From: Panulirus ornatus
Taxonomy: Eukaryota; Arthropoda; Malacostraca; Decapoda; Palinuridae
Reading direction: 5' to 3'
DNA: 64,000 nt
Assembly: GCF_036320965.1 (NCBI RefSeq)
Contig: NC_092264.1
Location: forward strand, 16,470,775-16,534,774
Below the pieces are notes generated by a model that worked only from the letters and a program-made list of their open reading frames with translations, made no database searches and had not been told where the DNA came from. Of the stretch, positions 56,724-64,000 are shown piece after piece. Position 1 is the stretch's first letter. Every line of letters begins with the position of its first letter. The translations under genes and the position numbers were made by a program.

Positions 56724-57923
56724 ATGGGAAACAGAAGAAGGAGTCACGCGGGGAGTGCTCATCCTCCTCGAAGGCTCAGAGTGGGGTGCCTAAATGTGTG
56801 TGGATGTAACCAAGATGTGAAAAAAGGAGAGATAGGTAGTATGTTTGAGGAAAGGAACCTGGATGTTTTGGCTCTGAGTGAAACGAAGCTCAAGGGTAAA
56901 GGGGAAGAGTGGTTTGGAAATGTCTGGGGAGTGAAGTCAGGGGTTAGTGAGAGGACAAGAGCAAGGGAAGGAGTAGCAATACTCCTGAAACAGGAGTTGT
57001 GGGAGTATGTCATAGAATGTAAGAAAGTAAATTCTCGATTAATATGGGTAAAACTGAAAGTTGATGGAGAGAGGTGGGTGATTATTGGTGCATATGCACC
57101 TGGGCATGAGAAGAAAGATCATGAGAGGCAAGTGTTTTGGGAACAGCTAAATGAGTGTGTTAGCGGTTTTGATGCACGAGACCGGGTTATAGTGATGGGT
57201 GATATGAATGCAAAGGTGAGTAATGTGGCAGTTGAGGGAATAATTGGTATGCATGGGGTGTTCAGTGTTGTAAATGGAAATGGTGAAGAGCTTGTAGATT
57301 TATGTGCTGAAAAAGGACTGATGATCGGGAATACCTGGTTTAAAAAGCGAGATATACATAAGTATACTTATGTAAGTAGGAGAGATGGCCAGAGAGCGTT
57401 ATTGGATTACGTGTTAATGGACAGGCGTGCGAAAGAGAGACTTCTGGATGTCAATGTGCTGAGAGGTGCAACTGGAGGGATGTCTGATCATTATCTTGTG
57501 GAGGCTAAGGTGAAGATTAGTATGGGTTTTCAGAAAAGAAGAGTGAATGTTGGGGTGAAGAAGGTGGTGAGAGTAAGTGAGCTTGGGAAGGAGACCTGTG
57601 TGAAGAAGTATCAGGAGAGACTGTGTACAGAATGGAAAAAGGTGAGAACAATGGAAGTAAGGGGAGTGGGGGAGGAATGGGATGTATTTAGGGAATCAGT
57701 GATGGATTGCGCAAAAGATGCTTGTGGCATGAGAAGAGTGGGAGGTGGGCTGTTTAGAAAGGGTAGTGAGTGGTGGGATGAAGAAGTAAGAGTATTAGTG
57801 AAAGAGAAGAGAGAGGCATTTGGACGATTTTTGGAGGGAAAAAATGCAATTGAGTGGGAGAAGTATAAAAGAAAGACAGGAGGTCAAGAGAAAGGTGCAA
57901 GAGGTGAAAAAAAGGGCAAATGA
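56724..57923 (+). CDS. AP-type endonuclease part of the full-length LINE protein
   Basis: A frame of 399 codons. The start Met (MGNRRRSHAGS) is chosen because the same start is recognisable in the minus-strand copy and the 5' UTR precedes it. Apurinic-like endonuclease motifs: RVGCLNVCG with Asn24, LALSETK with Glu53, IIGAYAPG with Tyr124, VMGDMNAK with Asp160 and Asn162, LLDYVLMDRR with Asp228, and SDHYLVEAKVK with the Ser-Asp-His at 254-256. All the expected catalytic positions are present, so the domain looks functional. It would nick target DNA to prime reverse transcription. Residues after about 270 form a basic linker. The last 18 residues (TGGQEKGARGEKKGK) are out of frame, following loss of two bases at AAGACAGG relative to AAGAGGCAGG in the copy at 28.57 kb. 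Confidence 0.92.
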   Translation: MGNRRRSHAGSAHPPRRLRVGCLNVCGCNQDVKKGEIGSMFEERNLDVLALSETKLKGKGEEWFGNVWGVKSGVSERTRAREGVAILLKQELWEYVIECKKVNSRLIWVKLKVDGERWVIIGAYAPGHEKKDHERQVFWEQLNECVSGFDARDRVIVMGDMNAKVSNVAVEGIIGMHGVFSVVNGNGEELVDLCAEKGLMIGNTWFKKRDIHKYTYVSRRDGQRALLDYVLMDRRAKERLLDVNVLRGATGGMSDHYLVEAKVKISMGFQKRRVNVGVKKVVRVSELGKETCVKKYQERLCTEWKKVRTMEVRGVGEEWDVFRESVMDCAKDACGMRRVGGGLFRKGSEWWDEEVRVLVKEKREAFGRFLEGKNAIEWEKYKRKTGGQEKGARGEKKGK

Positions 57924-59718
57924 GAGTTGGGGTGAGAGACTATCAGTAAATTTTAGGGAGAATAAAAAGATGTTCTGGAAGGAGGTAAATAGGGTGCGTA
58001 AGACAAGGGAGCAAATGGGAACTTCAGTGAAGGGCGTAAATGGGGAGGTGATAACAAGTAGTGGTGATGTGAGAAGGAGATGGAATGAGTATTTTGAAGG
58101 TTTGTTGAATGTGTCTGATGACAGAGTGGCAGATATAGGGTGTTTGGGTCGAGGTGGTGTGCAAAGTGAGAGGGTTAGGGAAAATGATTTGGTAAACAGA
58201 GAAGAGGTAGTAAAAGCTTTGCGGAAGATGAAAGCCGGCAAGGCAGCAGGTTTGGATGGTATTGCAGTGGAATTTATTAAAAAAGGGGGTGACTGTATTG
58301 TTGACTGGTTGGTAAGGTTATTTAATGTATGTATGACTCATGGTGAGGTGCCTGAGGATTGGCGGAATGCTTGCATAGTGCCATTGTACAAAGGCAAAGG
58401 GGATAAGAGTGAGTGCTCAAATTACAGAGGTATAAGTTTGTTGAGTATTCCTGGTAAATTATATGGGAGGGTATTGATTGAGAGGGTGAAGGCATGTACA
58501 GAGCATCAGATTGGGGAAGAGCAGTGTGGTTTCAGAAGTGGTAGAGGATGTGTGGATCAGGTGTTTGCTTTGAAGAATGTATGTGAGAAATACTTAGAAA
58601 AGCAAATGGATTTGTATGTAGCATTTATGGATCTGGAGAAGGCATATGATAGAGTTGATAGAGATGCTCTGTGGAAGGTATTAAGAATATATGGTGTGGG
58701 AGGAAAGTTGTTAGAAGCAGTGAAAAGTTTTTATCGAGGATGTAAGGCATGTGTACGTGTAGGAAGAGAGGAAAGTGATTGGTTCTCAGTGAATGTAGGT
58801 TTGCGGCAGGGGTGTGTGATGTCTCCATGGTTGTTTAATTTGTTTATGGATGGGGTTGTTAGGGAGGTAAATGCAAGAGTTTTGGAAAGAGGGGCAAGCA
58901 TGAAGTCTGTTGGGGATGAGAGAGCTTGGGAAGTGAGTCAGTTGTTGTTCGCTGATGATACAGCGCTGGTGGCGGATTCATGTGAGAAACTGCAGAAGCT
59001 GGTGACGGAGTTTGGTAAAGTGTGTGGAAGAAGAAAGTTAAGAGTAAATGTCAATAAGAGCAAGGTTATTAGGTACAGTAGGGTTGAGGGTCAAGTCAAT
59101 TGGGAGGTGAGTTTGAATGGTGAGAGGCTGGAGGAAGTGAAGTGTTTTAGATATCTGGGAGTGGATCTGTCAGCGGATGGAACCATGGAAGCGGAAGTGG
59201 ATCATAGGGTGGGGGAGGGGGCGAAAATTTTGGGAGCCTTGAAAAATGTGTGGAAGTCGAGAACATTATCCCGGAAAGCAAAAATGGGTATGTTTGAAGG
59301 AATAGTAGTTCCAACAATGTTGTATGGTTGCGAGGCGTGGGCTATGGATAGAGTTGTGCGTAGGAGGATGGATGTGCTGGAAATGAGATGTTTGAGGACA
59401 ATGTGTGGTGTGAGGTGGTTTGATCGAGTAAGTAACGTAAGGGTAAGAGAGATGTGTGGAAATAAAAAGAGCGTGGTTGAGAGAGCAGAAGAGGGTGTTT
59501 TGAAGTGGTTTGGGCACATGGAGAGAATGAGTGAGGAAAGATTGACCAAGAGGATATATGTGTCGGAGGTGGAGGGAACGAGGAGAAGAGGGAGACCAAA
59601 TTGGAGGTGGAAAGATGGAGTGAAAAGGATTTTGTGTGATCGGGGCCTGAACATGCAGGAGGGTGAAAGGAGGGCAAGGAATAGAGTGAATTGGAGCGAT
59701 GTGGTATACAGGGGTTGA
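57820..59718 (+). CDS. Reverse transcriptase part of the full-length LINE protein
   Basis: A frame of 632 codons ending at TGA 59716-59718. The first 17 or so codons (MDDFWREKMQ...) are out-of-frame reading of the endonuclease linker. True protein starts at about RQEVKRKVQEVKKRANESWG. RT blocks in order: [73 protein letters not shown], motif [14 protein letters not shown] (about 267-280), motif [20 protein letters not shown], motif [15 protein letters not shown] (about 374-387), then the connection region and C-terminal [18 protein letters not shown] and [18 protein letters not shown]. Catalytic aspartates are intact. It performs target-primed reverse transcription of its own RNA. The frame ends at YRG-stop, about a dozen residues short of the older subfamily. 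Confidence 0.93.
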   Translation: MDDFWREKMQLSGRSIKERQEVKRKVQEVKKRANESWGERLSVNFRENKKMFWKEVNRVRKTREQMGTSVKGVNGEVITSSGDVRRRWNEYFEGLLNVSDDRVADIGCLGRGGVQSERVRENDLVNREEVVKALRKMKAGKAAGLDGIAVEFIKKGGDCIVDWLVRLFNVCMTHGEVPEDWRNACIVPLYKGKGDKSECSNYRGISLLSIPGKLYGRVLIERVKACTEHQIGEEQCGFRSGRGCVDQVFALKNVCEKYLEKQMDLYVAFMDLEKAYDRVDRDALWKVLRIYGVGGKLLEAVKSFYRGCKACVRVGREESDWFSVNVGLRQGCVMSPWLFNLFMDGVVREVNARVLERGASMKSVGDERAWEVSQLLFADDTALVADSCEKLQKLVTEFGKVCGRRKLRVNVNKSKVIRYSRVEGQVNWEVSLNGERLEEVKCFRYLGVDLSADGTMEAEVDHRVGEGAKILGALKNVWKSRTLSRKAKMGMFEGIVVPTMLYGCEAWAMDRVVRRRMDVLEMRCLRTMCGVRWFDRVSNVRVREMCGNKKSVVERAEEGVLKWFGHMERMSEERLTKRIYVSEVEGTRRRGRPNWRWKDGVKRILCDRGLNMQEGERRARNRVNWSDVVYRG

Positions 59719-59908
59719 CGTGCTGTCAGTGGATTGAATCAAGGCATGTGAAGCGTCTGGGGTAAACCATGGAAAGCTGTGTAGGTATGTATATTTGCGT
59801 GTGTGGACGTGTGTATGTACATGTGTATGGGGGGGGGGTTGGGCCATTTCTTTCGTCTGTTTCCTTGCGCTACCTCGCAAACGCGGGAGACAGCGACAAT
59901 GTATAAAA

Positions 59909-59945
<37 letters not shown>

Positions 59946-59959
<14 letters not shown>

Positions 59960-60052
59960 ATACGTGTATATGAGTGGATGGGCCATTCTTCGTCTGTTTC
60001 CTGGCGCTACCTCGCTGACACAGGAAACAGCGATTAAGTATGATGAATAAAT
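59946..60052 (+). mobile_element. SINE/LINE 3' tail fragment, duplicate of 46455-46560
   Basis: The same (TG)n, TGAGTGGATGGGCCATTC, CTACCTCGCTGACACAGGA and GCGATTAAGTATGATG as the first copy. It is part of the duplicated block. Confidence 0.7.
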
Positions 60053-60057
60053 CCAAA

Positions 60058-61395
60058 TAATAGGGGAATAAGTCTATTAAGTAAACCATGAAAATTGTAT
60101 GCAAGAACATCAGCTGACAGAGTGATGGAAGTGAAGAGCAAAAGGGGTTTTAAAAGGGTAAGGGATGAGTGGATCAGATTTTTGTGAAAAAGATGGCTAT
60201 AGAAGAGTATTTAACAAAAGGTAAGAAATTGTATGCAGCTATTATGGATCTGGAGAAAGCGTATGACAGAGTTGAGGGGGAAATGCTTTGTAGAATGTAT
60301 TAAGGATGTATCATGTGGGAGGACAACTGTTGGATGGTATAAAATCTTAGTGTAGAGGAGAAAATGTGTGTGTAACAGTGGGTGAAGAGCTGAGTGAAAG
60401 TTTTGGGATACATGTAGGTGTGAGGCAGGGCTGTGTGATGTCACATGGCTTTTCAGTATATATATATGTATGGATGGAGTGATAAGAGAGATGAAAGCAA
60501 AAACTAGGAAAAGGGGTGCAGAGATGGAGTGTGATGGTAGTGAACATGGGGGCTAGTGGCAAGCCTGTTTGTGGATGATACTGTGTTGTTTGTGGAGAGG
60601 AAAAGGAGTTGCAGATGGTTGTGTGTCTTATGATGTGCGTAAGCATAGGCAACTGAAGGTAAATGCAAGTAAAAGTAAAGTCACGGTGTTTGAAAGCAGA
60701 GTGAAAATATGGATTTTGTAAAAACCATATAGAGAAGAAGGAAGTGCAGTAAATTATGCTGAGGATATGAGGAGAAGAAAGACTGGAAGAACTGAGGGAA
60801 TTTAAGTATCTGGTAGCTGTCTTGGGAGAGTGTGGTGATATGGAAGGTGAGATAAGGGAGGAGAGCAGTGCTAGGTAGAAAAAGTCACTGGGTCCCTTAA
60901 TAAAATAATGAAGGGTAGATATAGGTGTAAGTATGGAAGTGAAAAGAGGAATGAGAGACAGCATAGTCCTCCCTACCCTGACCTATGCAGCCAAAACATG
61001 GACATGGGGGAATAAGGCATCAGGTCAAGAATCCAAGGAGTGGAAATGAGCTATTTGAGAAGAGCATGTGATGAGACTAGATGGGATGAAAAAGAAATGT
61101 AAGGGTGTATGAGAGAGTGGTATAGCAAGGAATGCAAAATGAGTGAATTGTGGAGTGGTAGAATGGTTGAAGCATAATACTTTGAGATGGTTTGGACATG
61201 TGGGAAGAATGCAAAACTGGGAGTTTACAAGGAGAGTGTATGATAGTACAATTAAAGGGGTTTGTTATCAGTGGAAGACCACCTGTGATATGGGCAAATA
61301 GGGTGGAGGAATACTGAAGGGAGAGAAATAAAGGAAGAATGAGTGGAATGGTGTCTGTGAGGAAGGCATGTAAGGACAGGATAAGTGGAGACTCT
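60058..61395 (+). pseudogene. Family B RTE reverse transcriptase remnant, duplicate copy
   Basis: The same remnant as at 46562-47910, in the same order: the [14 protein letters not shown] region at about 60227-60270, the SLFVDDTVLFVER region at about 60560-60600 and WFGHVGRM at about 61190. It differs from the first copy mostly by single-base gains and losses (for example GAGGGGGAAATG for GAGGGAAATG, TCACATGG for TCACCATGG). Confidence 0.78.
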
Positions 61396-62201
61396 TTTGC
61401 TCTCTTGATGGGAGTTCTGGAGGGAATGGGCATCATAGGTACAGAAAGAGGTACATAATACCTCATTACATTTTGTCTGTTGATCACAAATGTTGCAATA
61501 TGTCAATAATGACTCCATCAACACATACTCCATCAGTATATTCTCTTTTTCAGTGTTTAACTGTATGTCTGCTCTATAGATATACGCCAGAAGCAACTGA
61601 AGATGGACTGTATTACATATATCAATAGTATTGTATTTCACACAACAGTACATCTGTTTTCAAATATTCCTAAATAGAACAACTGAAGTACAATTGATGT
61701 TAAGCTCATTTAAGAATGGCATATAATGATTCATGGTATCATGAAAATAATCATTAACACATTCCTAGATTATTTATCCAAACATCCATATACACCCAAA
61801 TAATATAATATCGAAAAATACTCAACTCATTTCCAAGAAAAACTACAGCTGAAAATAAATACGTATTGTTAAGATGGGGAATACTACTGTCTTCCGGTCT
61901 ACTGCAGGTAAACTGCTAAAAATGACACGAGAAAATATTTACAATATTATCCATAGCCCAGATCTGTTGGTATCCTGTTAAGCTGCACAGGAATAGGAAC
62001 CATTTGTAAATTCTACATGTAAACATCTCTAACAGCATGGTCCTTATTCTGGGATGATGATTCACTCTCAGGAAGACTTACTCCTCCCAATATAACTTAA
62101 TACGGTAATGTTTCCCTTTGCAGATACATTTATGTCTAATAAACTGACCTCATCCACACAAGGACAGTGTCTTTCCTACACCTCTATTTAACAAAGCAAT
62201 A
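61396..62201. other. Anonymous DNA, duplicate of 47911-48700
   Basis: Near-identical to the first copy apart from scattered one-base indels. No gene is seen. Confidence 0.6.
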
Positions 62202-62275
62202 TATATATATATTCTATATATATATATTATATATATATTTATATTATATATATATATTATATATTTGTATATATA
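62202..62275. repeat. Interrupted (AT)n array
   Basis: An AT array broken by extra T and TC bases (ATATATTCTATATA, ATATTTATATTATA). The equivalent array in the first copy is perfect. Confidence 0.85.
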
Positions 62276-62881
62276 TATTTGTTTTTGTTTTTTTTTGTCG
62301 GTCTCCCGCGTTTGCAAGGTAGCGCAAGGAAACAGACGAAGAAATGGCCCAACCCACCCCCATACACATGTATATACATACGTCCACACACGCAAATATA
62401 CATACCAACACAGCTTTCCATGGTTTACCCCAGACGCTTCACATGCCTTGATTCAATCCACTGACAGCACGTCAACCCCGGTATACCACATCGCTCAATT
62501 CACTCTATTCCTTGCCCTCCTTTCACCCTCCTGCATGTTCAGGCCCCGATCACACAATATCTTTTTCACTCCATCTTTCCACTCCAATTTGGTCTCCCTC
62601 TTCTCCTCGTTCCTCCACCTCCGACACATATATTCTCTTGGTCAATCTTTCCTCACTCATTCTCTCCATGTGCCCGAACCATTTCAAAACACCCTCTTCT
62701 GCTCTCTCAACCACGCTCTTTTTTATTTCCACACATCTCTCTTACCCTTACGTTACTTACTCGATCAAACCACTCACACCACATATTGTCCTCAAACATC
62801 TCATTTCCAGCACATCCATCCTCCTGCGCACAACTCTATCCATAGCCCACGTCTCGCAACCATACAACATTGTTGGAACCA
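62276..62881 (-). mobile_element. Family A LINE minus-strand 3' end, duplicate of 48754-49362
   Basis: The same boundaries and the same fusion to a plus-strand LINE as the first copy, with single-base deletions (CGCTCAATTC, TTTCCACTCC, GTTCCTCCACC, AAACCACTCAC) that break the minus-strand frame. Confidence 0.85.
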
Positions 62882-63301
62882 CTATGTACAGAGCAACAGA
62901 TTGGGGAAGAGCAGAGTGGTTTCAGAAATGGTAGAGGATGTGTGGATCAGGTGTTTGCTTTGAAGAATGTATGTGAGAAATACTTAGAAAAGCAAATGGA
63001 TTTGTATGTAGCATTTATGGATCTGGAGAAGGCATATGATAGAGTTGATAGAGATGCTCTGTGGAAGGTATTAAGAATATATGGTGTGGGAGGCAAGTTG
63101 TTAGAAGCAGTGAAAAGTTTTTATCGAGGATGTAAGGCATGTGTACGTGTAGGAAGAGAGGAAAGTGATTGGTTCTCAGTGAATGTAGGGTTGCGGATAA
63201 TGGGCTTGGGGATATTCCATTTGTTATATTTATTTGGTTATTTCTTATGTGGTGGTTTATATCTTTGTTTTTCGTTCTTTTCTGAATGCGTTCGTCAGTA
63301 G
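62870..63301 (+). pseudogene. Family A RT fragment ending in foreign sequence
   Basis: A 143-codon frame with [20 protein letters not shown], motif A and [15 protein letters not shown]. After that, non-LINE sequence (IMGLGIFHLLYLFGYF...) is read. Confidence 0.8.
62882..63195 (+). mobile_element. Family A LINE plus-strand segment, duplicate, truncated at 63195
   Basis: Matches 49363-49676 and then stops at GTAGGGTTGCGG, where unrelated DNA (ATAATGGGCTTGGGG) replaces the LINE. This marks the right edge of the duplicated block. Confidence 0.88.
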
Positions 63302-63364
63302 TGATTTTCTTTTAATTCTGGGTTTTTCAGTTTTTCCTCATGTCTTGTGGGTGTGGTTCATGGT
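63196..63364. other. Unique sequence at the duplication edge
   Basis: About 170 bases of T-rich DNA with no match elsewhere in the window and no gene. Confidence 0.5.
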
Positions 63365-63472
63365 TTTATTTTTTGTCTTTTTTTTTTTTTTTTTTTTTGT
63401 TTTTTTTTTTTTTTGTTTTTTTTTTTTTTTTTTTTTTTTTGTTTTTTTTTTTTTTTGTTTTTTTTTTTTTTC
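63365..63472. repeat. T-rich run with sporadic G
   Basis: About 100 T bases interrupted by single G bases (at least four). It precedes a stub of LINE terminus (TTTGTCGCTGTCTCCCGCG, 63473-63491), so it is most likely the poly-A tail of a minus-strand LINE reduced to about 20 bases. Confidence 0.8.
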
Positions 63473-63494
63473 TTTGTCGCTGTCTCCCGCGTTT

Positions 63495-63603
63495 ATATAT
63501 ATATATTATTTATATATATATATTTATATATATATATATTTATATATATATATATATTCTATATATATATATATCTATATATATATATATTTATATATAT
63601 ATA
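63495..63603. repeat. Interrupted (AT)n array
   Basis: About 109 bases of AT broken by extra T and C bases. It abuts LINE sequence starting TACAGAGGTATAAG. Confidence 0.9.
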
Positions 63604-64000
63604 TACAGAGGTATAAGTTTGTTGAGTATTCCTGGTAAATTATATGGAAGGGTATTGATTGAGAGGGTGAAGGCATGTACAGAGCATCAGATTGGGGAAG
63701 AGCAGAGTGGTTTCAGAAATGGTAGAGGATGTGTGGATCAGGTGTTTGCTTTGAAGAATGTATGTGAGAAATACTTAGAAAAGCAAATGGATTTGTATGT
63801 AGCATTTATGGATCTGGAGAAGGCATATGATAGAGTTGATAGAGATGCTCTGTGGAAGGTATTAAGAATATATGGTGTGGGAGGCAAGTTGTTAGAAGCA
63901 GTGAAAAGATTTTGTGTGATCGGGGCCTGAACATGCAGGAGGGTGAAAGGAGGGCAAGGAATAGAGTGAATTGGAGCGATGTGGTATACAGGGGTTGACG
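63604..64000 (+). mobile_element. Family A LINE, 5'-truncated copy with large internal deletion (runs off window)
   Basis: The copy starts at ACAGAGGTATAAGTTTGTTG as at 44932, carries the GAGTGGTTTCAGAAATGG variant of the 49.4 kb copy, then jumps from GAAGCAGTGAAAAG directly to ATTTTGTGTGATCGGGGCC near 63910. About 900 bases of RT between motif A and the C-terminus are lost. The window ends just after the GGGGTTGACG stop region. Confidence 0.88.

Larger units (their letters stand above)
56600..59927 (+). mobile_element. Family A LINE, full-length copy (reference for the window)
   Basis: The 5' end is at TTATCCCTGGGGATAGGGG (about 56602), followed by a 120-base 5' UTR (CTTCCCACGTATTCCTCGCG, GGAAATCCTCCCCTCC). 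The coding region spans 56724-59718 in two overlapping frames. The 3' UTR is 185 bases, ending GCGACAATGTATAAAA and an A-run with (AT)n. About 3.3 kb with an AP-type endonuclease and RT in what was probably a single frame of about 1000 codons, a short UTR and a simple tail: this is the RTE-clade layout (family knowledge). The only visible defect is a frameshift near 57872. Confidence 0.95.
63340..63930 (+). pseudogene. RT frame of the deleted copy, chimeric N-terminus
   Basis: A 196-codon frame. The first half is translated T-run and AT array (FFFFF, YIYIYI). LINE protein from [20 protein letters not shown] to [20 protein letters not shown] is followed by a frame break at the internal deletion (KRFCVIGA). 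Confidence 0.75.

Overview
The window looks like non-coding DNA of an animal, probably an arthropod and most likely a decapod crustacean. The organism call is inference: it rests on the dense RTE-type LINEs with (AT)n tails, on a familiar arthropod multi-copy 'uncharacterised protein' remnant at 2.5-3.6 kb, and on an AT-rich intron-like background. I found no intact host gene, no rRNA or tRNA gene, no CRISPR array and no bacterial-type operon. Almost every long reading frame belongs to one non-LTR retrotransposon family, called here family A. It has an AP-type endonuclease followed by a reverse transcriptase, with RTE/BovB-like motifs such as [23 protein letters not shown] and [18 protein letters not shown].

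Layout. 1-1.4 kb: two family A pieces, tail to tail. 1.4-8.9 kb: mostly anonymous AT-rich DNA with one pseudogene (2.5-3.56 kb) and a 119-bp tandem duplication. 9-10.1 kb: an old family A copy. 10.1-17.3 kb: anonymous DNA with a decayed Tigger/pogo DNA transposon (15.18-16.27 kb). 17.3-20.15 kb: three family A copies head to tail. 20.15-24.65 kb: anonymous DNA. 24.65-36.9 kb: a dense mosaic of family A copies in both orientations, derived short elements and (AT)n arrays, including a nearly full-length minus-strand copy (31.15-34.46 kb). 36.9-42.6 kb: anonymous DNA with a 27-bp and a 42-bp minisatellite. 42.7-46.4 kb and 48.75-56.1 kb: more family A mosaic. 56.6-59.93 kb: the best copy, full length and broken by a single frameshift. 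46.2-49.7 kb is repeated at 59.7-63.2 kb, including a remnant of a second, older RTE lineage (family B). The second copy differs mainly by one- or two-base indels.

How the parts relate. Family A supplies the enzymes. At least two kinds of short non-autonomous element appear to depend on it: a chimera with the LINE 5' end joined to the LINE 3' end, and a SINE whose 3' half matches the LINE 3' UTR. Family A copies repeatedly begin or stop exactly at (AT)n arrays, so the arrays act as tails, as insertion targets or recombination points, or as places where the assembly was joined. Part of the region from about 60.2 kb onward has the error profile of unpolished long reads and should be treated with caution.
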